A stretch of DNA of 64,000 nucleotides, taken from Mesotaenium endlicherianum (lineage: Eukaryota > Streptophyta > Zygnematophyceae > Zygnematales > Mesotaeniaceae). The stretch is taken from positions 38,231 to 102,230 of the forward strand of contig WELA01006901.1 of NCBI GenBank assembly GCA_009602735.1, given 5' to 3'. Shown here one piece after another: positions 34,320-45,900 of this stretch (positions within the stretch are counted from its first letter, which is position 1; each line of letters opens with the position of its first letter). Both the position numbers and the translations under genes were made by a program. The notes below the pieces were generated by a model. It had not been told where the DNA came from. It saw only the letters and a list, made by a program, of their open reading frames with translations, and made no database searches.

Positions 34320-34720
34320 TTTAGTACTCAGATTAGTTATTGCAGTGAAAATACATGGTGCTGCTAAAGCCCACCACCCACTCCTCAGCAGGATCAGTAG
34401 GCAGACATGTAGATAAAGCTAAGTTAAAGTAGACCTATTTCCAAGTATGCTACACAGCATCAGCTCGTAGAAAGTTGATCGTAGTATCCATTAGATAAAT
34501 GATAAAGCATAAGCAGTTTGACCAAAGAGTACACAGAGAAATAACATGAGGATAACCTAGAAATAGGTCTAGAGGTCACAAGAATCCAATGTCCAAATCT
34601 TCCATGCGCGCTTTTTGTGCACTTCTAGAGTATGCCTAATTTTAAACCTGCATTATCTTTCATATATGTTCATGAATGAAAACTTCATGCACAATACAAT
34701 ATGTAGTTTGGCCTTATTTG
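34320..34720. repeat. Degenerate dispersed repeat, copy B
   Basis: It shares ordered blocks with 3405-3790: ATTGCAGTG, GTGCTGC..CCCACC.CTCC, AAATAGG.CTAGA.GT, and GCACTT..CCTGCATTATCT. No open frame or clear ends were found. Confidence 0.4.
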
Positions 34721-34967
34721 TAAATGCTGCACCAAAGTCCAAAAAACATCTTAGAGGTAGTGAAGAGTCGGGGTTCGAGGACGGACTTTGGGCCTATTTA
34801 CAGTGGGCCTTTTTGGTGCCTTACTCTAGAAAGAAGCGTAAGTAACTTTATGGCTTGAAAAATGACTCAATTAGGATTTTTTTAAGTGGTTTCTAGCGGA
34901 TGGTATCGATATTAAAATGCTGATCAGTTTTGAACGAAATATGCAGCTTGTTCAAGAATCTTGAACT

Positions 34968-34997
34968 TTTCAATTCACCTCAAGAGGTGAATTGAAA
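34968..34997. repeat. Near-perfect 30-bp palindrome
   Basis: Arms of 14 bp (TTTCAATTCACCTC and its exact reverse complement) are separated by two A residues. Confidence 0.85.
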
Positions 34998-35839
34998 GTA
35001 TGTGGAAGCTATTAGACCTCGACCTACGACGAGTCCCTCTGTTGTTCGTGTCAAAATCGAACCCCCGCGAAATCCGCTCACCTTTCGTGCAAGATCTTGG
35101 GAAGGGGAGTTGACAAATACTGTTTGGAAAATGTCCTCGAGATGCACTGAAAACCAAACACGTTTATCGATAATGCCCTTCATACGAAAAACGTTATTTG
35201 AAATTTGTGATATATTCATGCATCTCATACTAATATAAGATAGAAAATGAGGCTGATTATTGAATAGAGAAAAGAATGAATAGTGCTTGCTAGATCTCCT
35301 CATCTATCTATTACTAAATTCTAACTAATCTGTTTTATCTATCTATTTATTTAATCTATATATTTATATTATCTACCTATTTAGATCTCATGCTGCTTCT
35401 TAATGGCTGATCTTGCCTTCTATTCTGATTGCTCTTATTCACTTGTCTATAGGTTCTAACTCTCCTCTTTCTATGGGAGGGTGGGTTGGGATCTAACTAG
35501 CACTAGTTGCTTTTCGTGCAATGAAAAGTGAGGAATTCTGAAAGGTATGAGTAGTGCTCTGCTGAATCGATTCTAGACTTCTCGAGAGGTTTGAGGCGGG
35601 TAGTTTTACATGAAATTGAATTCTAATAGTATTATATCGATGCATTTTCATACATCACAAATCTAGATTTGACACATGTCTTCATGTGTCAAATCTTTAA
35701 TTTCGTTTAATACCGCAATCGCCGTCGTTGAATATTGGTGCTTGTGTCCACTGTAAACAGGCCCTGAGGAGGGTCGGAAGCAGTCGGGACTGGTCGGGAC
35801 AGTCGGGCAGTCAGAGTCACTACGCATAAGGGCGCAGAA

Positions 35840-35905
35840 AGGGCGCATGAGCACGACTCAGCACGACTGGGCACGACTGGGCATGACCTGGTACCACTTG
35901 GTACG
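35840..35905. repeat. Short GCACGACTGG-type tandem repeat
   Basis: About four to five units of roughly 10 bp (GCACGACTCA, GCACGACTGG, GCACGACTGG, GCATGACCTGG) follow a run of CAGTCGGG-like units at 35780-35815. Confidence 0.6.
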
Positions 35906-36294
35906 ACACTTTGCGAGACCGTTAAACCGTTGACACGGTTGACGCTGACGGGTAAAATATGCCCGGAGGAACTTATTGAACCCCGACCACTGAAGGTGGG
36001 GACAAGGCGAAGCCAACATCAGCGTACGTTTGTCCACAGCAGTTTCTGGTGGGTACAGATGATCACAAATAGCGGACTGAAAAAGAGACTCTTTGTTAGG
36101 AGATGCCACTTCACAGGTCTTTAAGCATCTTCATAACAGCCTCTCCATAGATCCTCGTATCTGCTCTCTATTTGAATAACAAGCTGTGGTTTTGGAAAGC
36201 GTTCTTACAGGCGTACTCTGAATCGTGCCCAGAGGCAGCATTCGTCAGCAGGCGAGAATTTCAAGCTTGACGGGGGAAACACTTAGCAGGAAAT

Positions 36295-37099
36295 ATGTCG
36301 AAGTCCACATCCCTGATACGCGCTCCAAATGCTCTTCTAAAATATGTTCCTCCGCAGTACAGGCCGCAGGAAACTGACCTTACTGCAGCAGTAGGCTGGG
36401 GAACAACGTTTGCAGTTGGCGCCTTGTTCTTGGTGCAGGTATTGTCTTTGTCAGCAAACATTCAGTGATAAATATGTCCTTAGAGCTCCGCAATCACCAA
36501 TAAAGTTAGAGACTTAACTTGCACACCTTCATTTTGCATGTTTTTGTCATGAGCTGTTGCTTAAACCTCTTGGGGCATTGTCTCAGTTGCATAAAAGATA
36601 TGAAGGCGCCTGGGAGGTACCGATTTTCGAAACTGGGCCCTATGTCAAAAAATAATATTGGGTAGAGGAACTTCAGAAGGTCTTTCTTTAGCTGCTAGTT
36701 AGCGCGATGAGCTGACTGCTGGTTTTGCTTGCAGATTGAGAATTGTTTGCTAACATTTTGAAGTCATTCGTGGCTCATAGTTGCCATAGAAGGGTTTGGT
36801 GTCTAGAGTCTGTATATGAAGTTTCTGAAGGAGGGGAGTTTAGGGGATACCACCAGGCCATATAAGTATAGCAACTGATCAGTGGACATGTGTCGCTTGG
36901 CCGTGCCTTCAAGCTTACTGCTGGTCACTTTGGACGACAATATTACTGGCTCTGCAAAGCAAAGGGTTGGTTATGGCTGTGTCAGTATGATTATGATGGT
37001 GTAGGCTTCTTGACAAATATGGAGATGCTCATTTGCTGTGTGCAGCCGTTTGGTTGGCTAAAGGAAACTGTATTTTCTGCGAAAAAGGAGGAGAAATGA
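36295..37099 (+). CDS. QCR10: Mitochondrial complex III 6.7-kDa subunit (plant QCR10-type)
   Basis: Two exons, 36295-36438 and 37046-37099, join in phase 0 to give 65 residues. The product reads YRPQETDLTAAVGWG, a short hydrophobic span (TTFAVGALFLVQ), then PFGWLKETVFSAKKEEK. This matches the plant 6.7-kDa ubiquinol-cytochrome c reductase subunit pattern: R-P-Q-S-T-D-x..A-A..W-G, one membrane helix, Q-P-F-x-W-L-K-x-T-F, and an acidic/lysine tail. The protein is an accessory single-helix subunit of the cytochrome bc1 complex in the inner mitochondrial membrane. The gene is easy to miss because the intron (about 600 bp) splits it right after the helix. A basic N-terminus without a cleavable presequence fits the family. 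Confidence 0.85.
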
Positions 37100-38504
37100 G
37101 GTAGCTTGCACATGCACGAGCTTTTGCATAGTCCATGTGTCTTTCACTCCTGTACTCATTTCTGGAAGGTGGTCGAAGACAGAGGATCATCGATTTGCTT
37201 CATCAGGTCTACTGTAGCAGCTGTGTGTAGGATAGCTGAGCAAGAAACGCGGCAACCATGGTATGCTGTGGAAGGAGCCTTCCACACGCTGTTCCAGGCA
37301 AAGCAGGGCAGTTCAGTCTGCAGATGTGATGTTTGGCTGCAGTCATAGCTAGGAAGCTAGAAATAGTTCCTGACGCCCTCAAGTTAAGCTTCCCTTTTAG
37401 CTCATATCAATGTTTCCTGGGTGCCCTTCTTTTATTGTCAGACCTCCCTAAGTAGCATTTTAGGGTCTAATATGGTTCGCATGTGTCAGGGGCGTCATCT
37501 TTGTCTGTCTGGCGCCCATGCATCTTGTGGACTGTGCTCCTACTAAATATATACTATTATGCTCGTAGTTGCATTTCCTCTATCATGGAAGGAAGAGCTT
37601 GTTACTTAAATCCATTATGTGTGTCCGATGAAGCTTTGGATATGTAGTGGTATGTATGCCTTGTTATATGAGTTAGACAGGCTTATGATGCCGGTGCCCA
37701 CTTTTCTCCATGTCACCCAGTGGCAGGAGCAGCAGGAGAGCAGTGTACCCAATGTGATACTTTCTAGGCCCACCTGAAGCGTACAACGATGGGTGGAAGG
37801 CAATATAGCATTATTGATCACAACAGACGGGAGCGCAGTCACTCTTGAATATAGCATTGAACCATGTAAATAATATCAAAGAAACAAATTTGAAGGTTTG
37901 CGACACGAAATGTTGCAAACCAAGGTTTGACAAGTGGTCAAATTGGTCGATTTCACACGTGCCGTGTTTGATTGACACACCTTAACCCCGTAAAGGCTCT
38001 TTCTTGCAAAGCAGCCTTCATTGCAGCAGGAAGTAACTGCTATACTTACCCACTCATCCACCCCTCTAATCCCACCCACTGGGAGGGGCACTCGAGTCAG
38101 GCCCAAGCATAAGTTTGTGCCAGCACCATGCACAATAGTGTCGTTGTGTGTTGTTTTGGTACTTTAAAGTCTGTTGGCAGTAACTGGCAGCGAAAATCCC
38201 AGGCCAATCCCAACACAGCTATAGCACCAGATTTTTTTTGCAAAAGCCACATGCTCGTACAATTGCACAACGATTGGAGCAGTTGCCAATCAAGCGTTTC
38301 TTAGGAGATCGAATAAGAGTTAACATATTCCAATAGATACAAATGTAGGAAAATATAGAAAAGAATTGGACAAGAACAGTTGGCGCGCATCGTAGCATGT
38401 TACTACTCCTACTATTCTTTCTACAATCACCTTCTTTCTATCAAAATCAGGCAATTTGAACACAAATTGTCAAATGTATACTAAATAAGAGGGTAAAGAT
38501 CGTG
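37100..38504. other. Intergenic region between two convergent genes
   Basis: It is 3' flanking sequence of the complex III subunit gene (+) and of MAP (-). No further coding or RNA gene was seen. Confidence 0.55.
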
Positions 38505-39868
38505 TTATAGCGTAAGAATCTCTACGCCTGTCTTTGTTATGAGCAATGTGTGTTCAAACTGTGCCGACAACCCACCATCAGCTGTGACGGCTGTCCAATT
38601 GTCATCCCACATTTCATCCTTTATGCTTCCCTCTGTAAGCATTGGTTCTGCAAGATACAAGAAGCAGAGTCAAAAACTTAGGTGCTTCATCTCATGGCCC
38701 CACGATTTCAGATGTTCAATTTTAAAAGAGCAAGCAAGTACTACATCTGCTGTAACTAGGGCAAGGCAATGCAATGCATAGGTTCAAGTATGGCTTTCTA
38801 AAACAAACTGCATGCGCAACGTTGCGCTTTACAGCTTGCACGAAACCAAACGAAGCATGATTCACTCACTCGCTGTACACAGCCGCAAGTCTTCATCAGA
38901 GCTTGAGTGCTATAAAGCTCAACCCATCTAAGCAGCGCGTCCATCACTCCTCTGTCTCAGTAGAAGCAGGATCACATGTTGAGCACAAGCAGGAAGGCAC
39001 GCCACCAGCAACAACACAAGCTCCTGAGGGAGGCTCAACGTACCTATGGTGAAAGTTTGCCCCACGACCATTTGGCCAGGATGGTGATTTTCTGTGGATC
39101 ACAAGCAGGCTCCATCGGGAGTCAGCAAGTAAGCAAATCCACGTCTGACACTCACAAGCATTTGACAACTGGCGGGCCTTGCTTGCTGACAGGGCATGAC
39201 AGACAGGCAGACTCCAATCATGCACCACGCGAGAGACCACACCAGCCATCACCAGTGTGGAGGCGGCATGGGGTGCAAGTCACAGCACGCGACACCTCAC
39301 AAGGATAGCATCCAAATTTCTGTGCATAGGAAGAACCCCATAGCGAAGCTTGTACACACAAGATATGCATGTTTCTGGGACATGAAGATGGAGCTGCACA
39401 CCCACATGCACACACACACTGAGAGTTAGAAGGGGAGGGAGGGAGGGAGGGAGGACGAGACACTCACTGTAGTGGTGAATGGTGGGCCCCGAGTGGAATT
39501 GCTGCCCCACGCCATGGCCCACAAAGTGCCTCACCACGCCAAACTTGTGCTTATCTGCATGCTCCCTGCACCCGCCAGCAAAGTTCTCCCCACCCACCCC
39601 ATCTGAGGTGCCGGGCAAGGGGCACAGACATGCATCCACAGGGCTTCTCTCCAGCAGGAGCAGGCGACATTGGTGGAAAACTGCTGCCACAGTGCCGTGA
39701 CAGAAAAGATCTCCAGAGCAGGGGGGGGGGGNNNNNNNNNNNNNNNNNNNNNNNNNNNNNNNNNNNNNNNNNNNNNNNNNNNNNNNNNNNNNNNNNNNNN
39801 NNNNNNNNNNNNNNNNNNNNNNNNNNNNNNNNNNNNNNNNNNNNNNNNNNNNNNNNNNNNNNNNNNNN

Positions 39869-39914
<46 letters not shown>

Positions 39915-42900
39915 CCACCAGCAGCATGGGAGCCAGCGACTGTGAGGGAGAGGAGATGTCTGCCGACCATAGCGGCAGGGCAAGTGTCTGCTGACCATGG
40001 ACATTGGAGATGAGAGCGAGGAGGCCTAGGACACGTTGAAGATGCAGGAGGAGCATCCGGCCGTCAGCACAGCAAGGGAACGAAGGGGCAGGCCAGCTGG
40101 CACGGCTGCAAGGGGTGGTGGGTCCCCTGCGTGTCCAGCCACTCAACCACCTGGCGTCTTTCCGCCAAAGACTCGGCCAGGTAAGACCACACACGCACAG
40201 CATGCTGGTGCGGCCTAGCCCAGCGCCAGAGCACCGTGTGGCAGCAGGGCAGCGCACGTGAGCACGACCCACCACTCAAGGGGCAGAAATAGCAACAGGG
40301 ACAGGAGGGAGAAGGGGAGAGGGGATGGAGGGGGGGAGAGAAAAAGGAGGGAGGGGGGGGGGAGGGAAGGGGAGCGGGAGGAGGAATGCTAGGGAGGCAG
40401 GCCGGCGGCATATGTACTGTATGGTCTTGCCAATCTTCTTGTACTCGACACCTGGCGCGCACACAGCAATGGCCTTGTCGAGCACCTCCTTGGTCACCTG
40501 GCAAAGAGCCGCCCGCACAACAACCAATCATAGATAAGGGCGGCACACGATGAGATCTGCCGCCCACGTGCCCACTCACGGCTGCGAGCCGCGCATGTGC
40601 TGCTTCCTCGCCTTGTGTATGGACGCCCGGCCCCACTCCCGTACCCCCCCACCAGCCCACCCGCACTTGCCTTCCACTCCTACCAACGCCTCTGCGAGAT
40701 TCTGAAGTTAGGGCGGCTCCGCCTTGCTGGCACCATCTAACTAGATTCCAACACCCACACATTTACCCCCCCCAATGGGGCCCAGGGAGAGGCGTGCCAC
40801 CATCATATGGTGCCGCCGCTGGCTCTGTCTCACCAGCAAAGAGCTTCGCTAAGCGCTGACGTGCCGCAACGGGCGTCAGCCACCCAACAACAACACAAGC
40901 AGCAGCAGCAGCAGCAAGTGGAGGACAAGGCCCACGCAACCCAGCCCCCCGTAGCCCAGGCTGAGCCCTAAGCCCTGACGCATGCGCTCCACCTCCAAAG
41001 ACTCCTGCAACACACGTGCCTGCTCCCGGCAGAGCTAGGGCCGGGGGGGCCAGCTGCAAGTGTGGCCCCTGGTCTCTGCTTACTCATCTTAGTAGTGGGA
41101 GGGACGAGAGTGTCAGGTGCTTCTTCTGTGTCAGCTTCCACAGCTGGGGCAAGCGGACTGAAAAGGAGGGGAGGAGGAGGAGGAGGAGTAAGAGCAGCTG
41201 GCAGACAATAGGCTGAAGAGGCGGCCCCAGCCAGAGAGAGGACTGGATGCTCGCTCGCTCGCTTGCTCCCTGGGGCTGATTGCTGTGCCCATTGGTGTGC
41301 TCACACAGCCTTGCTGCTGGCGACAGACAACGCAGTAGGGCAGCACAGAAGAAACTAGGGAGAGGGAAGGAGGGGCACGCCAAGCTAGCCAGATCAAACA
41401 CCACGCGGGACGACAATGTAAGAAACGTATTCCACTGCCACCACCCAAAGGCACTAGCACATGCCCTGGCACTGCCACCTGTCCGCCCGGCGGTGGCGAT
41501 GCGNGTCTTGCCAATCTTCTTGTACTCGACACCTGGCGCGCACACAGCAATGGCCTTGTCGAGCACCTCCTTGGTCACCTGGCAAAGAGCCGCCCGCACA
41601 ACAACCAATCATAGATAAGGGCGGCACACGATGAGATCTGCCGCCCACGTGCCCACTCACGGCTGCGAGCCGCGCATGTGCTGCTTCCTCGCCTTGTGTA
41701 TGGACGCCCGGCCCCACTCCCGTACCCCCCCACCAGCCCACCCGCACTTGCCTTCCACTCCTACCAACGCCTCTGCGAGATTCTGAAGTTAGGGCGGCTC
41801 CGCCTTGCTGGCACCATCTAACTAGATTCCAACACCCACACATTTACCCCCCCCAATGGGGCCCAGGGAGAGGCGTGCCACCATCATATGGTGCCGCCGC
41901 TGGCTCTGTCTCACCAGCAAAGAGCTTCGCTAAGCGCTGACGTGCCGCAACGGGCGTCAGCCACCCAACAACAACACAAGCAGCAGCAGCAGCAGCAAGT
42001 GGAGGACAAGGCCCACGCAACCCAGCCCCCCGTAGCCCAGGCTGAGCCCTAAGCCCTGACGCATGCGCTCCACCTCCAAAGACTCCTGCAACACACGTGC
42101 CTGCTCCCGGCAGAGCTAGGGCCGGGGGGGCCAGCTGCAAGTGTGGCCCCTGGTCTCTGCTTACTCATCTTAGTAGTGGGAGGGACGAGAGTGTCAGGTG
42201 CTTCTTCTGTGTCAGCTTCCACAGCTGGGGCAAGCGGACTGAAAAGGAGGGGAGGAGGAGGAGGAGGAGTAAGAGCAGCTGGCAGACAATAGGCTGAAGA
42301 GGCGGCCCCAGCCAGAGAGAGGACTGGATGCTCGCTCGCTCGCTTGCTCCCTGGGGCTGATTGCTGTGCCCATTGGTGTGCTCACACAGCCTTGCTGCTG
42401 GCGACAGACAACGCAGTAGGGCAGCACAGAAGAAACTAGGGAGAGGGAAGGAGGGGCACGCCAAGCTAGCCAGATCAAACACCACGCGGGACGACAATGT
42501 AAGAAACGTATTCCACTGCCACCACCCAAAGGCACTAGCACATGCCCTGGCACTGCCACCTGTCCGCCCGGCGGTGGCGATGCGACGGCGGCAGCACGCA
42601 GGGGGCGGCGCAACACTGCCGAGGAGGGCAGAGCAGGGGGGGGCAGCTGGTCAACACCAAAAGCAGTTGGGGGAGAACTGGCTACCGCACAACCGCGACT
42701 GCTGCCACAGCTGCTGCTGCTGCCGCTGCCGCCAATCACCCTCATTCTCATCCTCACTACCACCACCACCGCCACCCTCCTTGCCGTCATTCCCCATCAT
42801 CATTTTCTATCAATGGCAGTCGTTGAGGTCCTAGGGGACATTCTCACCACCCACAAGCGCTCCCCCCCCCCCCGTCCCACTTCCTCCTCCGCCGGGCGCC

Positions 42901-45900
42901 ACCCCGGGCCCCTTCTTGCCCTGCACGCGGGGGAAGTCTAGTCTCCAGAGATGAGGTGGAGATGGCGGCACCACATGCGCCAGCCACCCAGTTGCACACG
43001 CGCGTGTGCACTTGCACGCACGCTTCTGCGCGTGCGGGTGTGCGTGCCTATATCCGAGCCTATGCCCGTACGTAGAGTTGCTGCGCAGGGTGCGACCCGC
43101 GGAGAAGGAGAGGGCCGGACCCAGGCCCACCCCAGCAGGCAGGCAGGCAGCCACTGACCTGCACAAGAGTCCTGGCCTGCTGGCTGACGTTGCCGCAGAA
43201 GAATGTCGCTGACGTGTCGCCGTGGTAGCCCTGCGCGCCCCCCCACGTGCAGCGGTGCACATCAGTGAGAAGCGGGGGGCTGGGGAAAGAACTCAAAGGC
43301 CAGGCAGCAGGTGTGGCGAATGGCAGGCGGGCGGCAAGAGGCGGGCAGCAGGGCAAGAGAAGGGGGGTGAGGAAAGGGGCATTGCTATAACACCAAGCAG
43401 TTGCCACATGTTGAAGTGCGACGCGGACGGAGCCACTGCTGCAACGGTGGGGGGGGGTACTTGTTCCTTACATTGAGGTAGACGGTGACGTCGATGTTGA
43501 TGATGTCACCATCCTGCCGTCCGTGCGTCACGTGCCATTGTCCCACCGGGCCCCCCCATGCGCCCCTCGTGGTGACGTCAGTGGTACGCCCCACATCCCA
43601 ACTCAAGACTGCTGTCGCTCAGTGAGTGTTAGAGAGCTATGAACGCACACACCCACTCCTGCTCTCTCTGTCTCTCTCGATTTCGGTTGTGTGTACGCAT
43701 GTACACATGTACGTGTGCCTATATGAAGTAAGAACCAAAGGGGAGGGTGGGGACAGCAGGGGGCAGGATTTGGGGACGCACGCGCACATGCACTCTCTGT
43801 CCCTCTCTCCCCGTGAGGACGGCTGCATGTAGAAGTAACAAGAGGGGGAGACCCGCCAGCAACACAAGTCGGGGCGCACACCCGCACGCACTCCCTCTCC
43901 CTCTCTCCCTCTGTCTCTGTCTCTTCGTGTCGGCGCATGCATGCATCTGTGCGTGTGAAGCCGGGGGACCTGCAGGGGGCGGGAGTCGGGGATGCCGTGG
44001 CAGATGCACTCGTTGATGGACGTGCACACGCTCTTGGGGAAGCGGCCATAGTTGAGCGGCGACGGGTACGCGCCTGCCTCCACGATCATCTTGTGCACCG
44101 CCTTGTCGATCTCGTCCGTCGTCACGCCCGGCTGTCAACCGGGGGGGGACACACACATGCGTGCACGTGCCCACACACACGGACGCACCGGCACGCAGAC
44201 GAGTCCACACAAAGAGACAGTGAACCCCACACATACACACACACGCGCACACACACACACACGCACGCACACACACGCGCGCGCGCGCGCGCGTCAGTCT
44301 GCAGCCCGCAATATCTTGCCGGCGTCATCATATGGGGCTCCAAGACCAGCCGGCAATTAATTGGCTGAGCCAGCCGCAGGCAGGCAGGCTTGCGCTGTCA
44401 GCGGGCGCATAGTCTCCACACCACTCCCGCTCTTCCTGACGGCCACATGCATTCCGCGCCAACAAGCCCACACGCCGTCGACTGGGCGGAGCGGCAGCAC
44501 AGCTGACAGCCGACCTACCAGTAGACACGTGTGACATGGACTCGGAAAGTGACGGATACACGATGACAACGTGCACTTGGTGGTCACGCTCATGCAGCAA
44601 AGAATTCGAGGAAGAGGAGGAGGAGGAGCAGCAGCCCGTGCCCCCCCCCCCTCCATGGTGGCAGGAAGCTGCCGGCAGGCGAACAGCTCAGCAGCTCCCG
44701 TTGGACGTGCTTGCTCCGCAACGGGGGGAAACGCTCGGGGAGGAAACCTCACAGACGAGGGGACGTGGACAGCTCCTCCTGTTCCATCTTTCACAAAGAT
44801 ACAGGCGTAAGAGGATGAAAACATAAGCCCCCCCCCCCCCCCCCCCCCCGGGGGGGGGGCGGCGCACATGCAGCACTGACGCATCAATGCAGGAAGAGGT
44901 CCAAGAGGAGGAGACAACGAGGAGGACGGGTGGGAAGAGGATGACGATGCGAAGGACGGAGGGAGGGGGAGGACGGACGCACACACACACACACCTTGAC
45001 GAGGGTGCCGGCATAGTCCCTGACGCGGGCCGCCAGCTGTCCTGCGGCGCGCATGCGCTCGATGCCCTGCTCGTCGTGCACCTGGTTCTCGTCCGACCAC
45101 GCGGGGTGCTTGCCGGAGTCAGCGTACGGCGGCCGCAGGATGTGCGGTGGCACCTCCAGCTTGGGCGACACGCGCCCGCGCTTCAGCGGCTGCCTCTTCT
45201 TCCCCGCCGCCACCTCGTCCACCACCTTTCTGCCGCCCAGGTTGGCAAAGCCCCCCCCTCCCGCCCCCCCCAACTCCGCCGCAAAGTGAGACACACGCAC
45301 ACACACGCACACGTGCACGCACACAAATGCACATGCACATGCACGCATACACATGCCCACATGCACACGAGCACGCACACACAAAGAGGCTCACAAATCG
45401 ACGACTCGTTCCATCGCAAAAGGTGGTGGGCGTGCTCTGCACAATTGATGCTAGTTTACTTGCATTTGACTTGCGAGTATTGTCCACTGCTAGTGTGTTG
45501 TCTATTGCTGTTTAATCAATGAACAAAAAATACCATAAAGATTACTTGCTGATATAAGGATCTTCATTAATTGTTAATCGTCTATTGGTAAGTCGATTCA
45601 TTTCACACAGGAAGAGCAAGTCAAGCATGCTAACAAGCACGTGCCCCTCACAAGGTCCAGGCCCCAGGGCTCCATTTGGGCAGTGTGGGATTGCCCACGT
45701 GGCAGGCTCAGCCAGCTCAGCACAAAGCTCAACCCAGCATGGAGGCGTAGCTCTGCTTTCGATTATTGCTCCCAATACCAGTCATTTATCAGCTGGCGCT
45801 CTCTCTACTGACAACACAGTCTGCCATCAGGCACTCACCACACTCTGACTATTGGCATGGTCAGGAGTAGAATGAAGACAGAGGAGATCACAAAATGAGC

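Larger units (their letters stand above)
33275..36294. other. AT-rich intergenic region with repeats
   Basis: No coding sequence was recognised. It holds two related dispersed-repeat segments, a near-perfect 30-bp palindrome and a short GCACGACTGG tandem, each listed separately. It grades into the promoter of the complex III subunit gene after about 36.1 kb. Confidence 0.5.

Noticed and set aside
39531-40013. Open frames that run through the N gap
   Set aside because: They contain unknown residues and GA-repeat translation (Leu-Ser or Arg-Glu), so no support exists.
41499-41608. A second copy of MAP exon 6 as a true tandem exon duplication
   Set aside because: It lies in an identical block, is truncated at a single N, and would break the reading phase. 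An assembly artefact is simpler.
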